DNA of 64,000 nucleotides from Acanthacorydalis orientalis (GCA_034766995.1 CM068318.1:4852001-4916000), one strand, 5' to 3'. Positions 48,227 to 60,310 are shown, numbered from the stretch's first letter. The notes: generated by a model from the sequence alone, not told the origin. Program-made: numbers and translations.

Positions 48227-49429
48227 GATTAATAGATCCAAGAAGTCATTTAAAATTAAAAAAATAGCACATATAGTTCTTCTTTCAAATTATTTTTCTT
48301 AATAAATGGTTCTGCCAATAATAATTAACCTAAAATAATAATAAAAGTTAGAGAAACTCTTTGTTAAAGTCCGAAAATAATCATCTAATATTCAAGGATT
48401 TTATTTATTTTTATAGCATGCCAATATATATTAATTGAATTAAAAAGTCTGTCTTCAATTAAACACTTTCATTTCTTAGTGCCGAATCGTTCCAGAAAGT
48501 CTAATTTGATATTTAACATTTTTTTTATGATAAGAATTTTTGTAATAAATATTTTATTCGAAATATTCCATTCGCACAAGGAAGAATATCCTTTTATGAA
48601 AGTGGGTTGTAAATCAAACTATGTGGATATAATTTTCAATCCTTCATAAATATTCTAGTTATGATTTCTGTATCAAAAACATTTTAAAATATTCTTTATA
48701 TTTTATTTGACTCCTTCATGCGAGCCTTGTGAGAAATTGGAAAAGAAGGATATTTATTATCGTTATATATTTAAATAGTTTCAGTCTTAATGTAGATAAA
48801 TTAAAAAATCTATTCATTTAGGACCTGATTTTACTCAAAATGTAATATGAGGCTGTCTACATATTTATTTTAAAAAAGTACTAAATTCCTCAGCGAAAGT
48901 TAAATATGATAAATTGATCACATTTCGTCTAAAATATTCTATTCATGTAATTTAAACCCAGAAAGTGTAGGTTGTGTATTTTCCAAATTTAAATATTTAG
49001 CAAAAAATATGAAACTCTTTTTTACACAAATGAGAAAAAATTGTTAGAAATTGTAAATCTGGATCCAAAATATATCCAGGTATCATCTTCTTGCTGAATT
49101 TCTTCATCTAATGAAACATTTAGAGATTGTTTTGAAAGAGGAAGATCGCCATTTTGAGATATAGATATAATTTCTGGTTTTTGGTTATGCATGTTAATAC
49201 ATTTCACTTATTTCAATCTAAATTGTTCCATAATAAAATTGAATCTCTCAAAAACTAAATGAGAAACTGGGATAGAGATTTACAAACAACCGAGAATATT
49301 TATCAAAAATGTCATTATTCAGTTCAATGTAATAGAAATGGATAGCATGTTGGATCTCAAGTAATTCTTATATTTAAATCACAACAAATGTTTCTCACAA
49401 AATGTCACAGAACTAAAATTCAATTGTGT
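48101..49429. other. AT-rich spacer
   Basis: (TA)n at 48198-48222. The minus-strand frame at 49022-49207 has protein-like mixed composition (MHNQKPEIISISQNGDLPLS..., DEEIQQEDDTW) but is only 61 codons, lacks an ATG at its start and matches nothing known. Could be a fragment of an old element. Confidence 0.4.
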
Positions 49430-49735
49430 ATTCAAGTAGAGTACTTTTCCTCTGGACAATACGAGCAAAAAACCGTACCGAAACTCACAAAAATATTCTA
49501 TTGCTAGTTTATTAAAACTCTCACTGCACCCGGATAGTTTTGTGTAACGTGAGTCATGAACTCGAGCTCGGTACTCGAGGGAAAGTCTACAAACCGCAGA
49601 CACACGGAATGTCACAAAATGGAACAGGGATATTTTAGGATGGTCATAAGCGTCAAGTCTAGAAAAATCAATATTTAATAGTGGTGCTAACGTTTCAAAT
49701 GAAAATAGATTGTAACAAGGAATTTGCAATAGTAA
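49430..49735. other. Less AT-rich segment with a 116-codon minus-strand frame
   Basis: The frame at 49379-49729 (minus) is the longest one not made of simple repeats. It has ordinary composition and several Cys, but no signal, domain or splice-site pair that I can recognise. It overlaps a CpG-bearing segment (CTCGAGCTCGGTACTCGAGG at 49561-49580, which contains an inverted CTCGAG pair). Coding is possible but not supported. Confidence 0.2.
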
Positions 49736-51839
49736 AAGTTATACTTTACTGTGAAATTCGGTGTTAGAAAATTTGTCATTATTATTGTTATTAACATCAA
49801 TAAAAAATCGATTCATTAATCTTTTTTTTAATTCTCAGGATATATTTCAGTATCTCAACATTTTTTAATTAATTTTATACTTTGTTTATAATTATTTATT
49901 TCATTTTGTAACTGAAACATAGTGAGTTATGAATAAATTAATGATGTAAAAACAAGTTAATTTTTAATATTCTTCTTGTATTCAAAAATAATTTAATTAT
50001 TATTTTAAATAACTTATATAAAATATTTTATATAAAATTCAAATATTTAACCAAGTTATGAGGTTCATTGTGTTTCTAATAAACGCTTTCAATCATTTTA
50101 AAAATAATTAAAAGTTTTTATCAAGTAAATAAATAAAAGATTTAATAAAAATCAATGTTTATTTCAATTCGATAGCAAATTTGTTCAAATTATGAAAACA
50201 TATTGAATATATTTTAAGTGTTTAAGTTCCAGTTCTAATTTATAAAATCTACAAATTGTTTTCAATAAATCGAACGAATACCGATCGATATATAATGAAT
50301 AAATTTTAATATAAGAAACTATAAATATAAAATCGTTTGATTTTAATGTCAAAACTAATGAATGTTAGTACACAACAAACCACTTAATTAAGGACAAAAG
50401 TATTCCTTCAACTTCTATGTTAATAATTAATTAAATGAACTAGTTTTCACAATATGTTAAATGAATAAATTTATTATTCAAATGAACATATAGTGGAACA
50501 GATCGGTCTCGTCTAGAATATTTGATTGTCGTATTTAATTTACAAACCTTCAATAGCACGTGGAATTAATTATAATTAAATATTGTTTTTGTTGTGATAT
50601 TTGAATAAATTTAATTACTTGTTGTACTTGAGTGAGGTACCGTTCAAATATAATAATTAGTCACGTTGAATATATTTTATTTTTATTATATATAATTGTA
50701 GCTCTTTTTTTTAAATAGTTTTTTTTATAGTTTCAGTGTATTTTTTTTAATAGTTTCAAATAGAAATATTCATTTTTATAAGGAATAATTCAGTTCATCA
50801 AAAAGTTTTTTCTTAAAAAAATATTTGTATAAATAATCAAGATTAGAAAATAAAGAAAAAACTAGATCAGTTTTTCTTAAACTGTTTTTAAATATAGTTT
50901 CCCTAAGATATAAATAAGTTTCTCGAGAAAAATCATAATTCAAGAAGGATCTGTAGTTGTTTTGAGTTAATAGAATATATTAAATATATTTTACAACTTT
51001 GTCGATTTTTATAATTTAACTTTTTTTAAAATATTGTTAGGTCTTGTATTGAATATAATTTATTCAATCAAAATATTCGAATCTATATTGTTTTTCAGTT
51101 AGATTAGAACCGTTTTTTGGTAGTGTAAGAATATTATTTCAGACGATTATAAACGCTTGATTGATTTAAATAAAATTTAATGAATTTCTGCTGAATATTT
51201 CTTCCAGAAAATTGCTTTTCTCTCTTCTGAATATTTATTCTAGAAAAATCTAACAGAAAATTGCTCCAGTATGGCCAAACGTGTACACTTTGCAAGTTTC
51301 TCATTTTATAAATTTATTCTAAACTGGAAAGTATCATAAAAAATGTAAATTAGATTTTCGACAATTTAAAAAGAAAATGAAAAAGTATTTGTCTGAAATT
51401 TGAGTATTAAACTTCAACTATTGAATAAGTGTGAATTAATTTATAAAATATTTCTTTATTTAAGCCATTGATTGCTGAATTAATTAAAATTTAAAAATGG
51501 AACAATGTAATTTTTATTATAAAAAAGAATTACAATTAAAAACACAAGAAAATAGATTTTTTTTAAAAAAATATATAAATTTTAGAACATTATTTTTGGA
51601 TTCAGAAACCTTGCGAAGTAAATGATGAACCATTAATTATTTCATATCATTTTTTTTTGTTTAAGAGACTTGAAATGCATTACAGTAGATTAAAAGATTA
51701 AAATGAGTCAAGTATGTAAAATGATTTAAAATAATTATCTGATTTTCGTTTAATCAAAAAATTATACTGTAATAGAAGTTCGCTTTGTAAATAAATTATC
51801 GAAAAAGTGTTGCTCATAAATAATAGACTGTAAAATAAG
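49736..51839. other. AT-rich DNA, nothing recognised
   Basis: No island, long simple repeat or frame over 60 codons is seen in this stretch. Confidence 0.6.
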
Positions 51840-52320
51840 TGGATTCGTGCTTACATTCGTCTCTGCGAACTAGAAAAAACATGCTCGAACCCATTCCACA
51901 CTTCAATTATTCAGTATTGCAAATTACAAACATTCTAGAATATTTTCTTTGATGTTTCAGTAAAATAAAAGCGTAAATGAAATATCAGCGTTACGAATTA
52001 TTTATTTTTCAATTAAAATCGGTGTGTTATTAATTAATCGTCGTGTCGACGTGCCTCTGAGTGCTGGTACGATTTCTTCGGCGTCTTCTTTTTTTTTAAT
52101 TTCGTGTCGGATTCGTTTCCAGAATGTGAACACGTTCAATCTTTCGATAAATAGAATATGGAAACAACCTACGACATCTCACTATAATTATTGCGATGAC
52201 GTGCGCGTGAAGTTATTTTTATATTTATTAACAAACAGCGTCTGGGCCACAGACAACGTTAACGCCTTTGGCGGCAACGTTTTAAAGAAGTTGTTACACT
52301 AAATTATACATAGTTGCGAC
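51840..52320. promoter_or_regulatory. CpG-richer island with hairpin
   Basis: Contains TATTAATTAATCGTCG (homeodomain-type), TTATATTTATTAACAAAC (forkhead-like) and, at 52255-52281, AACGTTAACGCC and GGCGGCAACGTT as a 12-bp inverted repeat with two mismatches around TTT. The 92-codon plus frame (52024-52302) has no known domain. An enhancer is more likely than a gene. Confidence 0.35.
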
Positions 52321-52636
52321 TGACTATGTGCCCCGGATGCTGTTCATCAAGTATTTAACTCGCAGTCAGTATTACATTTTTAGAACTTTGAGGTTTTAAA
52401 GAACCGCATTTCATAAATTAACCTATACATTCAGTTGGTAAAACTCTAAAATACTTCTCATAATCGTACTTGAACATTTTACAAATACTATGGAATTGTT
52501 TCCATTAAATAATATAATTATTCGTTCCGTACATTCGTTACTGCAACTGAATTTATTGTTTCATGACGGTTTAATTATTCGGAAAATATTCGACACAATT
52601 GTTTTTCTTTCTTTTTTGATAATTGTTTCAATAAAA

Positions 52637-52734
52637 CTCTTTCGTTGTTCACCGTGAGTGAGCCACATACATGTAACTGATGTCAACCAATCAAAATAGA
52701 GATCACGCGATCTCCATCAATCAATCAGAACATG
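52637..52734 (-). repeat. 98-bp dispersed repeat, copy 1 (CCAAT-box pair)
   Basis: The reverse complement matches 60213-60310 at about 84 of 98 positions by eye, with mostly transition differences and no gaps. Each copy has two TGATTGGTTGA-type words (inverse CCAAT) about 30 bp apart, then TTGACATCAG, ACATGTATGTGGCT and CACGGTG. Too conserved for the background here. Either a pair of young MITE-like relics or a duplicated regulatory module. Confidence 0.7.
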
Positions 52735-53048
52735 AATAAAATGCATTTGACGGCGGCAACAACAACGGAACTGATTTTTAATTATGGAAAGATAAGTAAT
52801 TGAATAATTACTGATTAATAGACCAGTATACTCGTATAGTATAAAAATATTATTTTATTTTATTCATTTTCATGTCAGTTGCAAACCGAGTTAACATTTC
52901 AATTACAAATTAATAGAATTTTATTCGTTTTGAACATCTTACAAGCTTTTAATTAATTTAAATTACAATATTAATAAACGGTTGTTAAATAAACAACCAT
53001 TTTAGGGGTTAAATAATTAGAATATTTTTATACCATGACGTTACATTT

Positions 53049-53049
<1 letters not shown>

Positions 53050-53115
<66 letters not shown>
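53050..53115. repeat. Compound (TACA)n-(TA)n microsatellite
   Basis: About 11 bp of TACA units, then about 55 bp of TA. Confidence 0.95.
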
Positions 53116-53118
<3 letters not shown>

Positions 53119-53339
53119 TTATGCGTGTATGGAAATTAACTCTAAACTAATATTTGTTATCAAAATATATGTTGTAAAGTGAAATGAATATTTATCAGAA
53201 TGAAAACTAATTAATAATCATATATAATTCATTACATATGCTATGAATACATTGACGAAATTTAAAATTAATGTCAATTTATTTGTAATATGAGTAAATT
53301 GAAACATAAATAATTTAAATATGAATATGAAATCAAACG

Positions 53340-53830
53340 GTTATTAAAAGTTATGTTTAGTCTTGAATTCGCTTTCAACGATCGTTCGTCTATAAAAATT
53401 CCAATCACACGATAACTATACACTCAATCGTCGATCTATATAAAATATCATAGTTTAAAAAAAAACGGCCTGTCCGATTTAACACGATTCTCTATCCATT
53501 AATAACACCCCCGCACTGTTTTGTGCATTGCTACTGCAAAATCAAGCTGTTATGTCGGTGATGTGCGGTTTTATGTTCACGTAGATAAGTTAATCCCGCC
53601 CACTTAAAGAGTCAAGAGTTAATTACATCAGTTCAAGAGGTCTGAACACGACTCTTATGACTCGACTAAATTGCCAAGGTACCTGGTTCGAGCGGGCTCA
53701 TTATCGCTATGCAACTTCGTCGGACCGAATTGTGCATATCCGTAATTGATGGCGGAACGTACACGATTATATCGAGCATTAAATTATGCTGGAGACTCGC
53801 CGTACAAAGAATCCGAAATTAATTTAATAA
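53340..53830. promoter_or_regulatory. CpG-richer island, enhancer-like
   Basis: Contains CCGCACTGTTTTGTGCATTGC, ATCCCGCCCACTTAAAGAGT, AGAGTTAATTACATC, GGAACGTACACG and TGGAGACTCGCCGTACAAAG. These are mixed, non-repetitive words typical of conserved non-coding DNA. It encloses the inverted repeat at 53609-53663. No open frame of note. Confidence 0.4.
53609..53663. other. Inverted repeat around nuclear-receptor-like half sites
   Basis: GAGTCAAGAGT (53609-53619) pairs with ACTCTTATGACTC (53651-53663) apart from a 2-base bulge. In the loop, GTTCA (53631-53635) and TGAAC (53643-53647) are inverted, and AGTTCAAGAGGTCT resembles a direct repeat of AGGTCA-type half sites spaced by two. Either dyad binding sites or a small RNA hairpin. 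Confidence 0.35.
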
Positions 53831-54162
53831 GGAGCATTTCATTTATTGTATCTTATTGGTTTGCTATTAAAATATTTTTGCGCTTAATTAAATTTTCCAC
53901 GAATATAAACCATAATTAAAATTATTCTAATTAATGAACGGCTCTGATTCTGTTTCGAGATAATAAACAATATTATTTATTATAGATTATATATATACTG
54001 GTTTTAATTGTTTTGTCGATATTTTATTTTTGTTTACTGTTTACATTTGATTAAAATTATATCGAGAACACAATATCAAAAAATAATTATTATTGCGCAT
54101 AATAAACAGTAATTATTCTATATTATACTTTTATCCTGTCACTCTTATTTACTCTGAAAATA

Positions 54163-54226
<64 letters not shown>

Positions 54227-55069
54227 CCTTTCATTAAATAAACTTTAGATCTGTTTTCTGTGTTAGTTGTTCATTCGTTTTTCATTTCTGATTGTTTTAT
54301 TAGTTCTTGTTAACTATATTTTTAAAATCTTCCACTGTCTATTTCATCTACTTAAGTCATGATATCATATGACTTTTCTTTTCCATCTACCATTGATGTA
54401 TCATTTTTTCAACCGTTTTTAACTTAATATGTGCTGTATCAATTTTTTACTTTTCTTCATTGGAAAATTTGTTAAATTTGTACTCTTTCATTTCCCTTAA
54501 CATTTTATTTTATTATCAAGACTTGTGTTTCGACTACTCTCGTCTAATTTTTTACTTTTCTTCTCTAACTTTTCTTGAACAGTTTGTGAAAATAAAAATA
54601 GCAGCAACTAAACAGAAATGATTTTCTTGTCGTATCTTATTTCTGTTGGTTTTGTCTTTTCAGTTATGGTATTTGAAGATTTATTATAACTTTGCAGAAT
54701 ATAATTTTGGTAAAATTTACGGTGCCTGCCGAACTTCTATTTCTATTTTATTTTTATTTTTCGAATAGTTTTATCGAAAGCGTTGTAGTTTTATCATTTT
54801 TCATTTAAAATTTCAATGTATGTGTCTCCAATAAATTGTTGTGCAGGTATGGCATAGAGTGGATGGATAGAATTGAAGGATTTTCAAATAAAATAACGTA
54901 ATATATATATATATATATATATACTTTTCTGTATATTTTTCAAACCAAATGATATTTATTTACGAAGAGTAAGAAAATATAACAGCGTTTTTTTATAAGA
55001 AACCAGTCGATAAAAAATAGAAAACAAACAGAAAAATAAAAAACAGATCAGTATAGTAAAAACACTTAC
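53831..55069. other. AT-rich spacer
   Basis: (TA)n arrays at 54166-54222 and 54899-54923. The 54230-54850 part is T-rich on the plus strand. No gene. Confidence 0.55.
54166..54222. repeat. (TA)n microsatellite
   Basis: About 57 bp of TA. Confidence 0.95.
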
Positions 55070-55129
55070 CAAACATTACAATCAAAGATGGATACTGACC
55101 ATCGATGATCTTGATTTCAGGATATAAAT
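55070..55129 (-). CDS. Candidate 60-nt internal exon, protein unknown
   Basis: On the minus strand a polypyrimidine tract with CAG (TATACTTTTTTTCAG, acceptor AG at 55130-55131) precedes 60 nt. These end in TTTG, followed by a near-perfect donor (GTAAGTG from 55069 down). Only one of three frames is open, and it would sit between two phase-1 introns. It reads LYPEIKIIDGQYPSLIV then MFG across the donor: mixed, globular-looking residues unlike the low-complexity frames around it. A 60-nt symmetric exon would be a cassette in a long gene transcribed right to left. The parent gene is not recognised and neither neighbouring exon was found, so a chance pair of splice-like sites cannot be excluded. 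Confidence 0.35.
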
Positions 55130-58104
55130 CTGAAAAAAAGTATAAATATTTAATTCGGTTTAATACATTATATTCGAAAAACTGTATTAAAATTTTGCAA
55201 TAAAATAACGATAAAATAAATAAAATTTACAAAATTCTGTTTTAAATGAATAATGCAGATAAAATCATTTATCTTCATTAAAAGTTTTTGTAACGATATT
55301 CTGTTTCTTGAACTATAATAAAGTTAATTTACTATAAAATTTCATCTATTAAATATTGAAATTTGAGCAAGTATGAAAACGCTTTATGTAATATCCAATA
55401 TAAACATTTTATAATAATAAACATTTTAAATATTCAAAATAACTCGGGATATCTTATTTTAAATCCAGTTTGTAAAAATACAGACAAGATTATTTTCTGT
55501 ATAACGTGCTATAAAGATAATATCATCGACATAGAAATATACACAAGTCAAAATGAAGATTAGAAATAAACAATTGTTTTGGTAAGAAAAAAGAGTGATT
55601 TATACGGAAAATTGAACTTATTCTAAAATCACAATAGAAGCTTTAATTTATCAAATACCAAAGAGATATATCGGTCTTTCTCAGAAAAATAAAAAGGGTT
55701 AAGTTCAACGCCTGATAGTAAAAATTACTCATTAGTATATTCTATGATTTTAAAAATATTTTCAAGTGAAATTAACAAACTAGTTTCCTTAATAAATATT
55801 TATAAACTTTCCATGTTTACACACATAATAAATATTTATTCACTTCTTATATTAGTCACGTCATTTTTTTACAAATTGTTAAATATTTAACATCGAAAAT
55901 GTTAAATGATATTTTAATTTTAATCTAACATTTCTTTAACAGCACTGGAAAAGTTAAAGTTCATTATAGATAAGAGATCTTGTTCACTTCTCTATTTATA
56001 AATATAAAAAAACATAATTAAAAAAAACGATATTTAATTACACGACTAAAAGTATGAAATAACTATCATCGTTTTTAATAAAGTACTTAAGTAATATTTT
56101 TTTTCATTTTTTAGTTTTCAACAATCTGGTATCTGACAGCTAAAAATTCAAGTATTCATATTTCTCTACATTATTTATTATATGTTTTTTGATGTATAGT
56201 AAACGTTTGCAATACGTTATAGCAAAAAAGTACTGAAAAATAACTTTTATGAAAAAAGTGTACATAAACAAGCTAATTTATATATATATATATTCTGTGT
56301 GGCAAACCTAACTTATATTATGTATATTTTTCTAGAATAATGTAAATGAGCTGGTCTTTAAAAAATGTGTAGGTTAAACACGGCATGTTTTTTTCTAAAT
56401 ATGAAATGTGTTAATTTTTTTCACACTGTTTAGTGAAAGTATTATATCAGATTTCTTTATCAGATCCTGACATATTAAATCAAAATGTCAAACAAGATTA
56501 ATAGTACTCGACTTTGTTAATATGGAAACTGAAAGTCTATCATCTATTTTCTATGAATAATTGTTTTAGTACTACTTTTGTTATGATTTTTCTATTCATA
56601 ATTCGTTTGTATTTTTTTTCTATTAGATATATCTATTCATGGAAAAAATCTATAATTCAGCCAAATACATTAATCAATTAAGACGATATTTAAATATTTT
56701 TTTATGATTATTCTCTAATCTATATAAAAAATGTTATTTATTGAAAGTGGTAGAAGTCTTCCTAACAATTTCGTACAGACAGTTTTTTTTATCGACCACT
56801 TGTAAACTAAATATATTAGCAGAGGTATAAATGGTGGTCGTATTTTTTGAATCTGTTCCAAGCTGTACCATTTTTCACATCGATCATTTGTATAAAGATT
56901 TTTATTATTTGTAAGGTTCTTCTCAGAAAATATCTTTAAATATAAACAAACATTTCTCTATCGGTTTTTTGTTATAATAATTATTTTTGAACCTTCATTT
57001 AATTGTTTTATTAAAATTATATTTTTTTAATTAATTCCGAATATTGTTTTTTTACTATTAGTTTATATAATCTTTTTAAATTATTAATATTGAAAATGTG
57101 TTATTTATTCTTTTCAACCGTTATTATTTTATATATTCCAAAAAAATATCATATCAGTTTAGATTTATATTCTCATTCTCATATTAATATTCTAATTTTT
57201 ATCGATTAATTTTAATTAACTTGTTCTTTTTCAAGCAGCAACTTGTAAATTACTTGAATATAGACATTTAAATTTTATATTAATTGAATTGAATTAATTT
57301 CTTTCGAGTATAGCAAATATTTTATCTAAGATCAGTTTAATTGTGCTAAGAACTGGAACTGATGCGAAGTCAATTATGTTATTCTTTAAAGGTTACATTC
57401 ATAGTGCAGCGATGGGAAAGAAAGGACAAAAATGTCGAAACAAATCTTTTTAAAAATATTAAAAAAAATGAGCTGATGTTCTCCCTAACCTCATTAAGGT
57501 TTTAATGTGTTTGTATTAATTTATTTTTCTTTTATTCTTGCTTTTCTATTTTCTCTTGTTTTAGTTATGTATCTAAAATACAATAACTGTGATAGAAATA
57601 ATTGTCCAATTAAAAAATGTACTTGAAAAATGAATATTTGATTATTTTATAAACTATAATTCTTTTAATGGGACTAAAAATGACTGTGATATAACTCTAC
57701 TGTTTATTTCTTTGAAGATAATGGAATTATCATTGACATGTATGAAAGTAACAGTCGAAATGATCAATAATTAATCATTAAAAAAATATAATTAAAAAAT
57801 GTTTCTTAATAAAAAGAGATCACGATTCGAACAAAGTGCTACACTTTTATTGTTTTATAAAAGAAAACACAGTTAATACTCTGTTTAAAAATCTGTAAAT
57901 AGAAGATTTGATAAACATTCCATCATTGATGTATTCATTAATAAATTGAAATCAAAGAAGTCAATTATAAAAATATCTAAATTTATATTCTCACAGTTGA
58001 TAATACTATTTGTATTTCAATTTATATATTTTTCAATAAAATGAAATTTATTTATTAAACTATATTTTAAAGCATATACACACACATTCACATACACACA
58101 CACT

Positions 58105-58107
<3 letters not shown>
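55130..58107. other. AT-rich DNA
   Basis: Contains dispersed-repeat copy J (57708-57795). The frame at 55363-55563 is unsupported. Nothing else is recognised. Confidence 0.55.
57708..57795 (+). repeat. Old dispersed repeat family, copy J
   Basis: TTTGAAGATAATGGAATTAT then CATTGACATGTATGAAAGTA and ACAGTCGAAATGATCAATAA and TTAATCATTA: the same hairpin, linker and core order as copies A, C, D and G. Confidence 0.45.

Positions 58108-58171
<64 letters not shown>
58108..58171. repeat. (TA)n microsatellite, preceded by (CA)
   Basis: About 64 bp of TA, preceded by short CA runs from 58077. Confidence 0.95.
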
Positions 58172-58174
<3 letters not shown>

Positions 58175-58474
58175 TTTTTATTTGGAAATCAAGTACCATG
58201 ATGTTACAACTGATACCTCATCACTAAAGATTTATGTATACAATGTTCAGTGCTCCTGAATTCTATCGAAGGTAAGATCAGATTATTTCGACATATCGTC
58301 TTAAACTGAATTTATTGCAACCTTTTCATTCTCGACAATCAAAATCTAGAACAGTGTATTTGAATAAAATATATGTATAACATATTTTCAAGTATATAAA
58401 TATATTTCAATCTCATATCTTCTATCTAAGTACTTTTGAAACTACACACTTTTATGCATATGTACAAAAACATG

Positions 58475-58506
<32 letters not shown>

Positions 58507-60212
58507 AAGAGAGAAATGTAGATATAAAAAGATAATTTTAGGGGTATAAAAATGTTCAAATTGTTTAAACGTTCATTTTTTAAAAGTCAATAAATTAAAC
58601 TTAATTGTTTAAACCGCACAACCGTCCAATTTAAATTAGTTTCGAATACAATTTACCGATTTAATTGAAAAATTATTCAGTGATTAAAAACATTCGAATC
58701 AATCATTACGCGAACAACGTACTAATCAAAATAATAACATTCTCGTCGATGGTGGGTATCAAGCATCGTTCCTAAAAAAAATTATATATATATTTATAAA
58801 TCTGAACAACATTGACTGTTCCAAAACATTAATCAAACAATATCTAGATGAGCTTTCCGTGAACAACGGCCGAATGAACACCAACACCGGTGGTCGAACG
58901 AAAGGCAAGTGAGTTTATTAAAACGCTCTTTCGCACACTTGATCTCTTTATAATTGCACGACGGAAAACGAGCGAGTGATTATTCTGTTTTCTCAATCAT
59001 AACATTGAACTTTAAGCATAAATGGATATCAAATAAAAACCGTACACAGCTGAAAAACACACGACGGAAAAAAATAATAATATAAAACCTTTCCAAAAAA
59101 AAACCTCCGAAAATAAACAATACATAGAGTGTATTGAAAATTTTGTATCAAATCCTAAATAAATATATGCGTGAAAATATGGCGTTTTTTTACATTCCCG
59201 GATACGTATTACACGGCAGGATTACACGTTAATTTAAAATTTTCTACGTACGCATACGTTGGTTATATTCTTAAAATAGCTTGTATATATATATATATAT
59301 ATATAATGTTTTTCACAAAAAAAATCAAAACAAATATTAAATTGTTCACGAATAAATTTCTGATTTCTCTTGATAATATTTAAATGTTTACTGAAGAGTT
59401 TTGTGTATTGTGTATCTTAGAGTATTGTGGTTATTAATGTATCACTTTGAAGAATAAATTAATTTCATTTTTGAAATCTGTTTCGATTGTATAATATTTT
59501 GTTTATCTTTTTGTATAAAAATGGAAAAAAGGAATTTGTGTATTATATTTTTATACAACTTCAATCTTTGATGAAAATCTATTACAATTGTGTAAAACAT
59601 TAAACAACTAGATAGTCAGAGCTTTAAAAATTTTACTAAATCAACCACAGGCACTGATTTCATAAATTCATTGATGCTAGTCTGATTGATGTTAGGAAGT
59701 AAACATTCTCTTAGTAGTTCCAGGCCTTTATAATCTTTTAGTATATGAATATTATTTATGTGCCAACGACAAAGTTTGCGTACTTTGTTTCCACAGTTAT
59801 CTCTTTTAAAGTCCCACCCTCACCTACCCTAACCTAAACTTTGCAAGTATTCTTATTTTTGGTCTTTTTGAAATTTTGTATTAAGACTATGTACAGGTGA
59901 GACTTTCAAGTCATATGAACGAAAATTAATATTTAAAATCAATGATTCGTTATTCATTCGATAGGACTAGGATATTCGAAATAAAAACCTATTCTAAAAT
60001 TTACATATTTTTTAAAAAAAAACCTATTAATTTTATTCTCGTTTTCAAGTGTTATTCTTTTCTATAAAAAAAAGTACATGGATCCATTTTTATATTTTAA
60101 TTAATTCAATAAAAAGGGATTAAAGTCGTGAAGTTATTCGTATGTTAGAAATAATGCATTATCTCTCTATAATTAAAAATCAGTTCCGTGCACACTTTTT
60201 GGAAAATTAATT
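58172..60212. other. Mixed AT-rich DNA
   Basis: (TA)n-(GA)n at 58474-58514 and (TA)n at 59284-59304. A CpG-richer patch lies at 58690-58980 (GAACAACGGCCGAATGAACA, 58861-58880). The 70-codon frame at 59171-59383 passes through a Tyr-Ile repeat. No gene. Confidence 0.5.
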
Positions 60213-60310
60213 CGTGTTTTGATTGGTTGATGGATATTGCGTGGTCTCTGTTCTGATTGGTTGACATCAGTCACATATATGTAGCTGTCTCACGGTGTAC
60301 AACGAAAGAG
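60213..60310 (+). repeat. 98-bp dispersed repeat, copy 2 (CCAAT-box pair)
   Basis: Inverted partner of 52637-52734, 7.5 kb away. The two TGATTGGTTGA words are intact in this copy. The right part (CTCACGGTGTACAACGAAAG) differs from copy 1 at one position. Homology stops abruptly at both edges in both copies, as expected for a discrete element. Confidence 0.7.

Noticed and set aside
53680..53700. tRNA-like B box (CTGGTTCGAGCGG)
   Set aside because: No matching A box, anticodon arm or acceptor stem upstream.
54830..54855. Plus-strand fused site (GCAG joined to GTATGG)
   Set aside because: Pyrimidine content upstream is modest and GTATGG is a poor donor.
58235..58276. Plus-strand exon ending at CGAAG then GTAAGA
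   Set aside because: The only acceptor nearby (GTTCAG) lacks a pyrimidine tract and would leave an exon of about 22 nt.
59819..59840. Insect telomere repeat (CCTAACCTAA)
   Set aside because: Only about two imperfect units; chance or a trivial match.
59875..59900. Plus-strand fused site (ACAG joined to GTGAGA)
   Set aside because: Good donor, but no pyrimidine tract before the AG.
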